From the NCBI RefSeq assembly GCF_018882325.1, contig NZ_JACVOQ010000003.1:215389-279388 (forward strand): a stretch of DNA of 64,000 nt, read 5' to 3'. Within the stretch, counting starts at the first letter, position 1. Each line of letters starts with the position of its first letter. The notes below the pieces were generated by a model, which saw only the letters and a program-made list of their open reading frames with translations, was not told where the DNA came from and did not search any database. A program made the position numbers and the translations under genes. Shown one piece after another: positions 36,510 through 47,414 of this stretch. The DNA is from Polynucleobacter sp. 78F-HAINBA. GTDB lineage: Bacteria > Pseudomonadota > Gammaproteobacteria > Burkholderiales > Burkholderiaceae.

Positions 36510-37283
36510 CTACGGATATAGCTTGGGTAGCTTTTTAGAGTTTGCTGGCCAAGTTAAAACAATCTTTGGATCAATCTTGAGAATTTTCTTGTCTTTCTCT
36601 GGATAAGAAAATCTTGATAACAAATCCGCAATCAGATTGAGGTGTGCAAGCTTTTTATCGTTTGCATTAATGACGGTCCAAGGTGCATCTGATGAGCTAG
36701 TTTGCTTGAGCATTTTGTCTCGAGCATCCGAGTAAGCGCCCCACATCTTTTGAGCTTTCTGATCTATAGGGCTAATCTTCCACTGCTTCAGAGGATCTTT
36801 TTCCCGATCTTTGAGTCTCTTGGCTTGCTCTTCCTTGGAGATATCTAGGTAGTACTTGATGATCTGAATATTGGATCTTACAAGCAAGGATTCAAAATCA
36901 TTCACTGTTGCCATGAATAATTTGTATTGATCATCGGTGCAAAACCCCATTACTTTTTCAACACCGGCACGGTTATACCAACTTCGATTAAAGAGGACGG
37001 TTTGACCGGATGAGGGTAGCTGTGCAACATAGCGCTGAAAGTACCATTCATGCTCCTCAAGAGAGGAGGGGGCCGCCAGGGCAACAACCTTAGTGTCTCT
37101 AGGGCTTAAATTTTCAGTAACGCTTTTAATGCTTCCATCTTTGCCCGCAGTATCACGCCCCTCAAAAATTACTAGGATGCGTTTACCGCTTTGAATAATG
37201 TGGCGCTGTAGTTTGACTAATTCAATTTGAAGAAGTCGTAAGTCTGCCTCGTAAGTATCCTCGGAAATCAGTGATTTACTCAC
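36510..37283 (-). CDS. ppk2: Polyphosphate kinase 2 (PPK2), second copy
   Basis: 257 aa, without the acidic extension of the first copy. Walker A FEGRDTAGKDGSIKSV (about 40-55), APSSLEEHEWYFQRYVAQLP and TVLFNRSWYNRAGVEKVMGF; note Asn where the first copy has Asp in the Walker B FDRSWYNRAG motif. The upstream neighbour encodes the PAKK-repeat protein, 30 bases away, probably one transcript. Confidence 0.9.
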   Translation of the reverse strand: MSKSLISEDTYEADLRLLQIELVKLQRHIIQSGKRILVIFEGRDTAGKDGSIKSVTENLSPRDTKVVALAAPSSLEEHEWYFQRYVAQLPSSGQTVLFNRSWYNRAGVEKVMGFCTDDQYKLFMATVNDFESLLVRSNIQIIKYYLDISKEEQAKRLKDREKDPLKQWKISPIDQKAQKMWGAYSDARDKMLKQTSSSDAPWTVINANDKKLAHLNLIADLLSRFSYPEKDKKILKIDPKIVLTWPANSKKLPKLYP

Positions 37284-37313
37284 GGGCAGCCTTTAGATTT
37301 CGCTTAATGATTA

Positions 37314-37616
37314 TTAAGCGGTTGTTGCTGGAGCTACTTTTTTAGCTACTACCTTTTTGGCAACTGCTTTTTTAGCCGGAGCTTTCTTAGCAGGAACTTT
37401 TTTGGCTGGAACTTTTTTAGCTACTACCTTCTTGGCAACTACTTTTTTGGCTGGAGTCTTTTTCGCAGCAACTTTCTTTGCCGGTACTTTTTTAGCCGGA
37501 GTCTTTTTCTCCAGCTTATCCAATGCTTTTGCTAGCTTGTCAATCAGCTTCTCTCTTTCGGCTTCCAGCTTGTCCAATTTTTTCAATAATTGCTTTACTA
37601 ACTTTTTTTGACTCAT
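37314..37616 (-). CDS. Lysine/alanine-rich PAKK-repeat protein (histone H1-like)
   Basis: 100 aa. Residues 1-38 form a charged coiled coil (LVKQLLKKLDKLEAEREKLI); residues 39-95 are tandem repeats of (T/V)PAKKV and VAKK units with no fold, like histone H1-type and AlgP-type tails. Such tails bind DNA, and AlgP is known to associate with polyphosphate granules in Pseudomonas. It lies directly upstream of a PPK2 gene. Confidence 0.75.
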   Translation of the reverse strand: MSQKKLVKQLLKKLDKLEAEREKLIDKLAKALDKLEKKTPAKKVPAKKVAAKKTPAKKVVAKKVVAKKVPAKKVPAKKAPAKKAVAKKVVAKKVAPATTA

Positions 37617-37762
37617 GATGTATTCCTTTGAAGAGAGTGCTATTTGTTAAAACTTGCTAAAAGGCTTATGCCTATCCCCCTGATGCTACGTTTTATTGAG
37701 TGGAGTTTCAAGCGATTGTGACAGTCGAAGTCATATTTAATTTGATGCTAAATTGGGTCAAT

Positions 37763-38947
37763 ATGTTTAAGACTTTATTTTCTCTTCCTCGAACGGTCTG
37801 GCTCATTGGGCTAATTAGTTTTGTCAATGACGCTGCCAGCGAGATGCTGTATCCCTTGATGCCTCTATATCTTGCTACTGTACTCATGGCTGGACCAAAG
37901 GCGCTGGGCTTAATTGAGGGGATTGCTGAAGCTACCTCCAGCATCTTTAAGTTGGTTTCCGGCGTCATTGTTGACCGTACAAAAAAGACAAAGCCTTGGA
38001 TTGTGATCGGCTATTTTTTGGCTGGTATTGGGAGGCCTTTAGTTGCAATTGCAAATTCATGGACATGGGTTTTATGTATTCGATTTACGGATCGTCTTGG
38101 CAAGGGCTTGAGAAGCTCCCCGCGAGATGCATTATTAGCGGAGAGTGTTGCACCTAATCAACGTGGCATTACATTTGGGCTGCATCGTTCAATGGATAAT
38201 GCGGGCGCTGTGCTCGGACCTCTAATTGCAGCATTTTTGCTTTCGATGCAGGTGCCCTTGAGAGATATCTTTCTATGGGCGATTGTTCCTGGGATTATTG
38301 CGGTTGGTTTGGCTCTTTGTCTGAAAGAGCCAGAGCGGGAGCAAGCTGTAGTGCAGCCATTCTCCTGGTCTCTACAAGGATTACCTCCGCAATTTAAGCG
38401 TTATATTTTGGTTGCTGGTATTTTTGCTCTAGCAAACTCATCTGACATGTTTCTCTTATTGCGAGCAAGGGAGCTTGGTGTTCCTCAAGAGCAAATTCCA
38501 TTGCTATGGGCTGCCATTTCTTTGATCACAACTATTTTCGGAACTCCGCTTTCATCCTTATCGGATCGCTTTAGTCGTAAAAATTTCATCTTGATTGCCT
38601 GGAGTGCTTTTGCCTTCTTTTATATCGCAATGAGTTTTTCTGGCATTTCTTTGTGGATGCTCTGCGGGCTATTTGCAATCTATGGATTATTCAAGGCTGC
38701 GACAGAAGGTGTTGAGAAGGCGCTGGTGGCAGACTTGGCTCCAAAGGGAATGGCTGGTACAGCTTTTGGTTGGTTTAACCTTATCTCAGGATTGATGCTG
38801 CTCCCAGCCTCATTGATATTTGGATGGCTTTATGAATCCTTTGACCCTAGTTATGCATTTCTGTTTTCAGGCTCGTGCGCTGGCCTAGCTTTTCTATTGC
38901 TCGGCTTTTGGGTTTTTGGACCCCCAGAAACACAAAACCCCAGATAA
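37763..38947 (+). CDS. MFS transporter
   Basis: 394 aa from ATG 37763, 12 TM helices. MFS motif A appears as VSGVIVDRTKKTKPW and LSDRFSRKNFI; RFTDRLGKGLRSSPRDALLA follows the fourth helix. This resembles the major-facilitator proteins of the YfkF/Bcr-like branch of unknown substrate. The frame is open from GTG 37700, but the extra 21 residues are not family-like. Confidence 0.75.
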   Translation: MFKTLFSLPRTVWLIGLISFVNDAASEMLYPLMPLYLATVLMAGPKALGLIEGIAEATSSIFKLVSGVIVDRTKKTKPWIVIGYFLAGIGRPLVAIANSWTWVLCIRFTDRLGKGLRSSPRDALLAESVAPNQRGITFGLHRSMDNAGAVLGPLIAAFLLSMQVPLRDIFLWAIVPGIIAVGLALCLKEPEREQAVVQPFSWSLQGLPPQFKRYILVAGIFALANSSDMFLLLRARELGVPQEQIPLLWAAISLITTIFGTPLSSLSDRFSRKNFILIAWSAFAFFYIAMSFSGISLWMLCGLFAIYGLFKAATEGVEKALVADLAPKGMAGTAFGWFNLISGLMLLPASLIFGWLYESFDPSYAFLFSGSCAGLAFLLLGFWVFGPPETQNPR

Positions 38948-38963
38948 ATACCTCATCTGGGGT
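38937..38963 (-). terminator. Terminator-like hairpin after the small ORF at 38991
   Basis: ACCCCAGAT and ATCTGGGGT form a perfect 9-bp stem overlapping the MFS stop codon. On the minus strand TTTTGTGTTTC follows, so it more likely ends the minus-strand gene. Confidence 0.5.
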
Positions 38964-38990
38964 GATTGGAAAGCTAAGGGCTCTGCAGAG

Positions 38991-39176
38991 TTATTCCGGG
39001 TGGAAGTTATTGCTAGCCATAAAGCTGATGGTGCGCTCAAAGCCTAAGATTCGGATATAGCGCCAAGCGATATCGCGGTATTTGCTATCTAAATAGCCGA
39101 TCGCGACCTCAGGCGTCCTTTTGGACAAGTCGATTTGTTGAATTGCACGGGCCCAACGTTTGAGTCTTGTTGACAT
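38991..39176 (-). CDS. Small hypothetical protein
   Basis: 61 aa from ATG 39176, which has GGAGG eight bases upstream. Sequence STRLKRWARAIQQIDLSKRT, then YLDSKYRDIAWRYIRILGFE; basic and aromatic, single domain, no family recognised. A longer frame to 39206 lacks a ribosome-binding site. Confidence 0.5.
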   Translation of the reverse strand: MSTRLKRWARAIQQIDLSKRTPEVAIGYLDSKYRDIAWRYIRILGFERTISFMASNNFHPE

Positions 39177-39289
39177 ATTTGCCACCTCCATGACCATACA
39201 ACGCATGGAAAAGTGGCTGAGATGACAGGAATAAGTAATATTTTTGAAGAAATTAACAAAAACCAGTCAAATCAACCATTTTTTGCCCT

Positions 39290-39688
39290 CTAAGCCTGTT
39301 TTTCAGCCTCAGCCAACTCCTTTTTTGCCGCTTTGGCCCGCGCTTTGATCGGTTTGAGGTAGATCAGTAGGCAAACAAAGGCAACCGTTCCTAGGGTAGT
39401 TTCTAGGGCGGCCATCCAAAAATTAGCCCCGGTTTCCAAAATCCGGACTAAGCCTTCGGTGATGTAGAGCAAGATCAGCATCGAAGCCCATTGCATGGTG
39501 TAGACATTGCCTTTCCATAGGCCTGGAATAGCAAATAACAGGGGGATGGCTTTTAGAATGAGCCATGAGCCACCAGGTCTGAGCGGAGAGATAAACCATT
39601 CCCAGGCTATGCAGAGAATGAACAAGTCAACAAAAGCTGCAGTTGCGATGAACTGATATGGATTTTTGGAGAGCCAGCTTTTGAACAT
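39290..39688 (-). CDS. DUF2069 domain-containing membrane protein
   Basis: 132 aa, four TM helices; PLRPGGSWLILKAIPLLFAI followed by PGLWKGNVYTMQWASMLILL and YITEGLVRI match DUF2069, commonly found next to wrbA in betaproteobacteria. A basic, Ala-rich tail follows. Nine bases after wrbA. Confidence 0.8.
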   Translation of the reverse strand: MFKSWLSKNPYQFIATAAFVDLFILCIAWEWFISPLRPGGSWLILKAIPLLFAIPGLWKGNVYTMQWASMLILLYITEGLVRILETGANFWMAALETTLGTVAFVCLLIYLKPIKARAKAAKKELAEAEKQA

Positions 39689-39697
39689 GAATTGCCT

Positions 39698-41173
<1,476 letters not shown>

Positions 41174-41250
41174 AATCCCTTGCTAGACCCTTGATTCCTT
41201 GGGGGCTTAAGAATATATTGTTTAAATAAGAACTCATTGCTGGAGACCAT

Positions 41251-41706
41251 ATGAAAGTTTGTGACATATTGCGCGTAAAGGGCAGCACACTATTTACAGT
41301 GGCGCCAGACACTGCCTTACAAACGGCCGTCTTGGTAATGAGTGAGCACGATATCGGTTCTTTGGTTGTCATGGAATACGACAAACTCGTGGGCATCCTG
41401 ACGTTCCGTGAAGTGATTGCAGCATTAGCAAAACACCACGGTCAATTGGATGACCTGAAGGTGAAGGGCGTCATGAATGCCAAGCCGCTTACCTGTAATA
41501 TGGAAACCGAGATTGATGAAGTGCGCCGGATGATGCTAGTGGAGCATGCCCGCTATCTGCCGGTTATTGATCAAAAGATGCTGATGGGCGTGATTTCTTT
41601 CTATGACGTGGCTAAATCGGTGGTTGAGGCTCAAGACTTTGAGAACACCATGCTCAAGGCTTATATCCGCGACTGGCCAGAAGAGGCCCAAAAGGCCTCC
41701 CCGTAA
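41251..41706 (+). CDS. CBS-domain protein
   Basis: 151 aa with two CBS motifs: TALQTAVLVMSEHDIGSLVV (about 22-41) and TEIDEVRRMMLVEHARYLPV. Adenosyl-ligand-binding regulatory module of unknown partner. It lies 42 bases upstream of aroC on the same strand. Confidence 0.88.
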   Translation: MKVCDILRVKGSTLFTVAPDTALQTAVLVMSEHDIGSLVVMEYDKLVGILTFREVIAALAKHHGQLDDLKVKGVMNAKPLTCNMETEIDEVRRMMLVEHARYLPVIDQKMLMGVISFYDVAKSVVEAQDFENTMLKAYIRDWPEEAQKASP

Positions 41707-41748
41707 GCAGCCTAGCCTGATAGCACTGACAAATGACATAATGTCGAT

Positions 41749-42864
41749 ATGTCAGGAAATACTTTAGGCCTCCTCTTTACTGTCACCACTTTTGGTGAAT
41801 CCCATGGTCCCGCGATCGGCGCTGTTGTTGATGGTTGCCCTCCAGGAATGTCTTTATCTGAAGCAGATTTGCAGATTGACTTGGATCGTCGCAAACCAGG
41901 AACTTCGCGTCATGTGACTCAGCGTCAAGAGGCCGACAGGGTTGAAATTCTGTCTGGCGTTTACGAAGGTAAAACTACCGGCGCGCCAATTGGATTGTTG
42001 ATTCGAAATACCGATCAACGCAGCCAAGACTACGGCAACATCCTGCAAACATTTAGACCTGGCCATGCGGACTATGCCTATCACTATAAATATGGTTTAC
42101 GAGACCCTCGTGGTGGCGGGCGCTCTTCAGCAAGATTGACTGCACCTGTAGTGGCTGCAGCAGCAATTGCGAAGAAGTGGTTGAAAGAGCAATATGGCAC
42201 TGAGTTTTATGGCTACATGAGTCAGCTCGGTGAAATTGAGATTCCATTTAAAGATGCGGCCCTAATTGAGAGCAATCCTTTTTTTGCCGCCAATACCGAT
42301 ATCGTTCCTGAGTTAGAGGCTTATATGGATTCACTGCGTAAAGCAGGGGATTCTTGTGGGGCGAAGATTGAGGTACGGGCGCGTAATGTGCCTATTGGAT
42401 TGGGTGAGCCTTTATTTGATAAGTTGGATGCTGATATTGCGCATGCCATGATGGGTATCAATGCTGTTAAGGGCGTAGAGATTGGTGCCGGCTTTAAGTC
42501 GGTAGCGCAACGCGGTAGCGAGCATGGTGATGAGCTTCATCCAGATGGATTTGCTAGCAATCATAGTGGCGGCACTTTAGGCGGCATCAGTAGCGGCCAA
42601 GATTTGCGTGTATCGATAGCAATCAAGCCAACCTCTAGTATTTTGAGTCCAAAGCAATCAATTGATTTGGATGGCAATCCTATTACTGTGCAAACCAAAG
42701 GTCGTCATGATCCTTGTGTCGGCATTCGGGCAACGCCGATTGCTGAGGCGATGTTAGCCTTAGTGTTGATCGATCACGCTTTGCGTCATCGCGCTCAGTG
42801 TGGTGATGTGAAGCATGCTGTTCCTCCGATACCAGCGGCACGTCCCGGCTCTGCAACTGATTAA
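41749..42864 (+). CDS. aroC: Chorismate synthase AroC
   Basis: 371 aa. Makes chorismate from EPSP, with reduced FMN. All three family signatures are visible: [38 protein letters not shown] with RSSARLT, and [20 protein letters not shown]. Confidence 0.97.
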   Translation: MSGNTLGLLFTVTTFGESHGPAIGAVVDGCPPGMSLSEADLQIDLDRRKPGTSRHVTQRQEADRVEILSGVYEGKTTGAPIGLLIRNTDQRSQDYGNILQTFRPGHADYAYHYKYGLRDPRGGGRSSARLTAPVVAAAAIAKKWLKEQYGTEFYGYMSQLGEIEIPFKDAALIESNPFFAANTDIVPELEAYMDSLRKAGDSCGAKIEVRARNVPIGLGEPLFDKLDADIAHAMMGINAVKGVEIGAGFKSVAQRGSEHGDELHPDGFASNHSGGTLGGISSGQDLRVSIAIKPTSSILSPKQSIDLDGNPITVQTKGRHDPCVGIRATPIAEAMLALVLIDHALRHRAQCGDVKHAVPPIPAARPGSATD

Positions 42865-42891
42865 TAACAATATTCAGCTAAGAAAAAGAAA

Positions 42892-44049
42892 ATGACACCT
42901 TCAGTGCGTTGGGCCTTCGGGTCCTTTTTCTTTTTATATTTCGCTTACGTTGGCTTAGTTTCTCCCTATGCCAGCCTCTTTTTTCTTGATCGTGGTTTTA
43001 GCGTTATTGAGATCGCAGTCTTAATGTCCATGCTGCAAATTACACGAATAGTCGGCCCATTCTCTTGGGGATGGTTATCTGACTATCTCTCAGATCGCAT
43101 CGGGATCATTCGCTTTTGCGCCTGCTTGGCTGCAGTCACTTTTTTATGTATCTTTTTCCTGCAAAGCTACATTGCATTCTTCATTTGGATGTTTGTATTG
43201 CACACCATCCTCAGTAGTCTAATGCCCTTAGGTGAGTCGGCTACGGTACACGCTTTATTTAAAGACAATTCATTTGATAAACGTTATGGCCGTTTGCGCC
43301 TATGGGGCTCAATTGGTTTTATTGCCATGGTCTTATTTGCCGGTGAATTATTTCAGCGAAAAGGTATTGAGCTTTACCCTATTGTGGGCGCGGTAATTTT
43401 GGTCTTCTTGGCACTAGTTACTTTTCGCTTGCATGAGCCAAAGATGGAGCGTCGCAAGATGGTGAAGGGCGAACTCCTGATTGTTTTATTTAATCCTGAT
43501 GTGCGCTGGTTCTTGCTCTCTGGATTTTTTATGATCTTTGCGCATGCTGCTTTGTATGTGTTCTATTCACTGTACTTAGCGGATCTTGGCTACGATAAAT
43601 TTCAGATCGGTTTGTTCTGGGCATTAGGCGTTGGGGCCGAAGTGATCTTCTTTTATTTCCAGAGCAAAGTACTAAGTCGCTTAGATGCTGAAGTCGTTTT
43701 GCAAATCGCTTTTGGTATTGGTGTGTTCCGATTTATCTTGATTGCATTCTTCCCGGTGACCTGGGTATTGATTCTGGCTCAGCTAATGCATGCGGGTACT
43801 TTTGGTGCCCATCATAGTGCGGCCACAAAGCTACTACAACGATGGTTTACTGGCCCACTGCAGGCGCGAGGCCAGGCATTAATGGCAACAGTATCTTATG
43901 GCTTGGGTGGAACGCTAGGGGGCTTGGTTGCTGGTTGGTTATGGGATGCTACTCAGCCACGCAATGTATTTGTAATGTCGGCTTTGGCCTGTGGTCTAGC
44001 AGGTATGGCGATTGGGAAACTACGTCCACGCCACTACCCAGCTAGATAG
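42892..44049 (+). CDS. MFS_1-like transporter (HcaT/phenylpropionate type)
   Basis: 385 aa, 12 TM helices. The opening LYFAYVGLVSPYASLFFLDR and ITRIVGPFSWGWLSDYLSDR match the MFS_1_like / 3-phenylpropionate permease family. Substrate unknown. 27 bases after aroC. Confidence 0.8.
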   Translation: MTPSVRWAFGSFFFLYFAYVGLVSPYASLFFLDRGFSVIEIAVLMSMLQITRIVGPFSWGWLSDYLSDRIGIIRFCACLAAVTFLCIFFLQSYIAFFIWMFVLHTILSSLMPLGESATVHALFKDNSFDKRYGRLRLWGSIGFIAMVLFAGELFQRKGIELYPIVGAVILVFLALVTFRLHEPKMERRKMVKGELLIVLFNPDVRWFLLSGFFMIFAHAALYVFYSLYLADLGYDKFQIGLFWALGVGAEVIFFYFQSKVLSRLDAEVVLQIAFGIGVFRFILIAFFPVTWVLILAQLMHAGTFGAHHSAATKLLQRWFTGPLQARGQALMATVSYGLGGTLGGLVAGWLWDATQPRNVFVMSALACGLAGMAIGKLRPRHYPAR

Positions 44050-44071
44050 CAAAAAACTCAAAAAACTATTT

Positions 44072-45742
44072 CTACATTGATCCGTAGTTAGGGCCACCAC
44101 CGCCTTCAGGGGTAATCCAAATAATATTTTGACTTGGATCCTTGATATCGCAAGTCTTGCAGTGCACACAGTTTTGTGAATTAATTTGCAACTGCGCTTG
44201 ACCATCTTTTTCTACATACTCATATACACCAGCAGGGCAGTAACGTTGCTCTGGACCTGCGTAGGTTTTGAGATTCAAATTCACCGGTACCGATGCATCT
44301 TTTAAGGTGAGATGGATAGGTTGATTTTCGGCATGATTTGTATTGGAGATAAATACGGATGAGAGGCGATCAAACGTAATCTTGCCATCGGGCTTTGGAT
44401 AGTCGATTGGCTGATGCTGCGCTGCTGGTTCAAGGCACTCATGATCTGCATGCTTTAAATGAATTGTCCAAGGCATATTGCCACCCAAAAGCTTTTGTTC
44501 AAGGCCAACCATGAGGGTGCCTAAATACAAACCTTTTGACATCCACGGCTTAAAGTTGCGCGCCTGACTTAACTCAGTATGGAGCCAGCTATTTTTGAAC
44601 GCGCTTGGATAGGCAGCCAACACATCAGCAGAGCGATTTTCAGCAAGTGCGGCAACTGCAGCTTCAGCAGCCAACATGCCGGTCTTAATGGCTGCATGAC
44701 TTCCTTTGATGCGTGATGCATTTAAGAAGCCAGCATCACAACCAATTAATGCGCCACCCGGAAAAACAGTTTTCGGTAGGCTATTTAAGCCACCCGCTGT
44801 GAGTGCGCGTGCGCCATAGGCGAGACGCTTTCCGCCCTCAAAAGTCTCACGGATCTTTGGATGTAACTTATAGCGCTGGAATTCTTCAAACGGCGAGAGG
44901 TAAGGGTTCTTATAGGAGAGGCCCACCACTAGGCCAACAGCCACTTTGTTATCGCCCAAGTGATACAAGAATGAACCACCATAGGTATCACTCTCCAATG
45001 GCCAGCCAGCGGTATGAACCACTAGGCCAGGTTTGCTCTTAGAGGGTTCAACTTCCCACAACTCTTTAATGCCAATACCGTAACTTTGCGGATCAACATC
45101 TTTATCCAGCGCAAACTTGCTAATGAGTTGCTTGCCTAAATGTCCACGTGAACCTTCGGCGAACAGGGTGTACTTGGCACGCAGTTCCATGCCGAGTTGA
45201 AATTGATCGGTAGGCAGACCTTCTTTATCCAGACCCATTGCACCTGTAATAACGCCACATACGGCACCTTGTTCGTTGTACAGAATTTCTGCGGCCGGAA
45301 AGCCGGGGAAAATTTCTACACCGAGATTCTCGGCTTGTTGGCCCAGCCAGCGAGTGACATTGGCTAAGCTAACAATATAGTTACCTTCATTCTTGAAGCA
45401 GTGGGGCAGCATCCAATTCGGAACTTGGAACGAACTGTCTTTTGTTAGAAATAAAAACTGATCTTGACTGACTTCGGTATCGAGTGGTGCTCCTAGCTCT
45501 TTCCAGTTCGGGAAGAGTTCGGTAAGCGCCTTGGGATCCATCACTGCGCCAGACAGAATATGCGCGCCGATTTCAGATCCTTTTTCGAGAACGCAAACGC
45601 TAATCTCTTTGCCGGATTCATTGGCTAGCTGTTTTGCTTTAATAGCTGCAGATAAGCCTGCTGGGCCACCACCTACGATGACTAGGTCGTAGTCCATTGA
45701 TTCTCTAGGGCCAAACTGTTCGAGTAATTCCTGGGCAGTCAT
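44072..45742 (-). CDS. Electron transfer flavoprotein-ubiquinone oxidoreductase
   Basis: 556 aa. FAD-binding DLVIVGGGPAGLSAAIKA at the N-terminus, GSRGHLGKQLI, and a C-terminal 4Fe-4S cluster set in CPAGVYEY, NCVHCKTCDIKDPSQNI and ITPEGGGGPNY. It passes electrons from ETF (beta-oxidation, amino-acid catabolism) to ubiquinone at the inner membrane. Confidence 0.95.
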   Translation of the reverse strand: MTAQELLEQFGPRESMDYDLVIVGGGPAGLSAAIKAKQLANESGKEISVCVLEKGSEIGAHILSGAVMDPKALTELFPNWKELGAPLDTEVSQDQFLFLTKDSSFQVPNWMLPHCFKNEGNYIVSLANVTRWLGQQAENLGVEIFPGFPAAEILYNEQGAVCGVITGAMGLDKEGLPTDQFQLGMELRAKYTLFAEGSRGHLGKQLISKFALDKDVDPQSYGIGIKELWEVEPSKSKPGLVVHTAGWPLESDTYGGSFLYHLGDNKVAVGLVVGLSYKNPYLSPFEEFQRYKLHPKIRETFEGGKRLAYGARALTAGGLNSLPKTVFPGGALIGCDAGFLNASRIKGSHAAIKTGMLAAEAAVAALAENRSADVLAAYPSAFKNSWLHTELSQARNFKPWMSKGLYLGTLMVGLEQKLLGGNMPWTIHLKHADHECLEPAAQHQPIDYPKPDGKITFDRLSSVFISNTNHAENQPIHLTLKDASVPVNLNLKTYAGPEQRYCPAGVYEYVEKDGQAQLQINSQNCVHCKTCDIKDPSQNIIWITPEGGGGPNYGSM

Positions 45743-45949
45743 TTAATCTCTCCGGCATTGCTTAAAAAATAGGGTGCTTCAGGTATTTGGGGTGTTTTAA
45801 GCATTTCTGCCATTTATATAGCCCCAAATCACGCCTATAGTTTAGCTCCAAGCCGGAAAAACCAGGTTGGTGCCCAATGCTAACGGGCTTGAGGGGCTAA
45901 AGCGTTATGATTACTTTTTTACCCTTTTTGGCAATATTAGGACGAATTT

Positions 45950-46648
45950 ATGAATAAGACTTACCCATCAGCCGTGGATGCCCTGCGGGATATCTTGAAG
46001 GATGGCCAGAAGCTCGCCGTTGGCGGTTTTGGTTTGTGCGGTATTCCTGAAGCTTTGATTCAAGCGGTTAAGGATCTTGGTGCGCAAAATCTGACGGCGA
46101 TTGCCAATAACGCTGGGGTAGATGGCTTTGGCTTGGGTTTGCTGTTGAACTCAAGGCAAGTGAAGAAGATGGTTGCATCTTATGTAGGTGAGAACAAAGA
46201 GTTTGAGCGTCAGTTTTTAGCTGGTGAGCTTGAGTTGGAATTTACTCCGCAAGGAACCTTGGCAGAAAAGTTGCGCGCAGGCGGTTGCGGTATTCCGGCT
46301 TTCTATACCAAAACTGGTGTGGGTACTTTGGTTGCTGAAGGTAAAGAGGAAAAAGAATTCGATGGCGAGCGCTACATCATGGAGCGTTCAATCGTTTCTG
46401 ATATCTCCCTAGTGAAAGCTTGGAAGGCTGATAAATCTGGCAATTTGGTTTATCGCTATACCGCTCGTAACTTCAATCCAGTTGTCGCCATGGCGGGCAA
46501 GATTACTGTTGCCGAAGTGGAAGAGATTGTGGAAAACGGCGAGTTAGATCCCGATCAGATTCACACACCAGGCATCTATGTGCATCGCTTGGTGCTCAAC
46601 ACCACACCTGAGAAGCGTATTGAGCAACGCACATTGTCTGCAGTTTGA
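45950..46648 (+). CDS. scoA: 3-oxoacid CoA-transferase subunit A
   Basis: 232 aa. Family signature [16 protein letters not shown] near the N-terminus, [14 protein letters not shown] and [16 protein letters not shown]. Pairs with the next gene to exchange CoA between succinyl-CoA and 3-oxoacids. Confidence 0.93.
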   Translation: MNKTYPSAVDALRDILKDGQKLAVGGFGLCGIPEALIQAVKDLGAQNLTAIANNAGVDGFGLGLLLNSRQVKKMVASYVGENKEFERQFLAGELELEFTPQGTLAEKLRAGGCGIPAFYTKTGVGTLVAEGKEEKEFDGERYIMERSIVSDISLVKAWKADKSGNLVYRYTARNFNPVVAMAGKITVAEVEEIVENGELDPDQIHTPGIYVHRLVLNTTPEKRIEQRTLSAV

Positions 46649-46698
46649 TACCCATAGCCGCTATATAAAAACAGTACAGAATATTTAGGAAGATTGAT

Positions 46699-47349
46699 AT
46701 GCCTTGGAATAGAGATGAAATGGCGGCACGTGCTGCTAAAGAATTAAAGGATGGCTACTACGTTAATTTAGGTATTGGTATGCCAACTCTAGTGGCGAAC
46801 CATGTTCCTGAAGGAATGGAAGTTTGGCTCCAGTCTGAGAATGGTTTATTGGGTATTGGTCCATTCCCAACTGAAGAAACTATTGATGCTGATTTGATTA
46901 ATGCGGGCAAGCAAACGATTACTACTTTGCCAGGCTCCTCAATCTTTTCTTCTGCGGATTCATTTGGGATGATTCGTGGTGGAAAAATCAATATCGCGAT
47001 TTTGGGTGCAATGCAGGTAAGCGAGCATGGTGACTTAGCGAACTGGATGATTCCAGGCAAGATGGTTAAAGGCATGGGTGGCGCCATGGACTTGGTTGCT
47101 GGTGTAAAGCATGTAGTTGTCTTGATGGAGCACGTTGCCAAGAAAAAAGACGGCACTGAAGAAATCAAGATCTTGCCTAAGTGCACCTTGCCATTAACTG
47201 GTGTGGGTGTCATTAGTCGCATCATTACCGACCTTTGTGTCCTCGATATCACGCCTAAGGGCTTGAAGTTGGTGGAGTTGGCCCCAGGTGTAAGCAAGGA
47301 AGAAGTCGTGTCTAAAACAGGTGCCCCTGTCGACACAACCGGTTTCTAA
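46699..47349 (+). CDS. scoB: 3-oxoacid CoA-transferase subunit B
   Basis: 216 aa. [20 protein letters not shown] and the catalytic Glu motif [14 protein letters not shown]. 50 bases after scoA; a clear terminator follows. Confidence 0.93.
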   Translation: MPWNRDEMAARAAKELKDGYYVNLGIGMPTLVANHVPEGMEVWLQSENGLLGIGPFPTEETIDADLINAGKQTITTLPGSSIFSSADSFGMIRGGKINIAILGAMQVSEHGDLANWMIPGKMVKGMGGAMDLVAGVKHVVVLMEHVAKKKDGTEEIKILPKCTLPLTGVGVISRIITDLCVLDITPKGLKLVELAPGVSKEEVVSKTGAPVDTTGF

Positions 47350-47372
47350 CCTTTTTCATCGGATAGTGAAAT

Positions 47373-47402
47373 AATGGGGTCAATGACCCCATTTCTATTT
47401 TT
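47373..47402 (+). terminator. Intrinsic terminator after scoB
   Basis: AATGGGGTC and GACCCCATT form a perfect 9-bp stem with a 3-base loop, followed by TCTATTTTT. Confidence 0.85.
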
Positions 47403-47414
47403 AAAGAGCCTTTT

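Noticed and set aside
37357..37611. 84-aa plus-strand frame of FLAGTFLA repeats
   Set aside because: Exact antisense of the PAKK-repeat gene; the repeats keep the opposite frame open.
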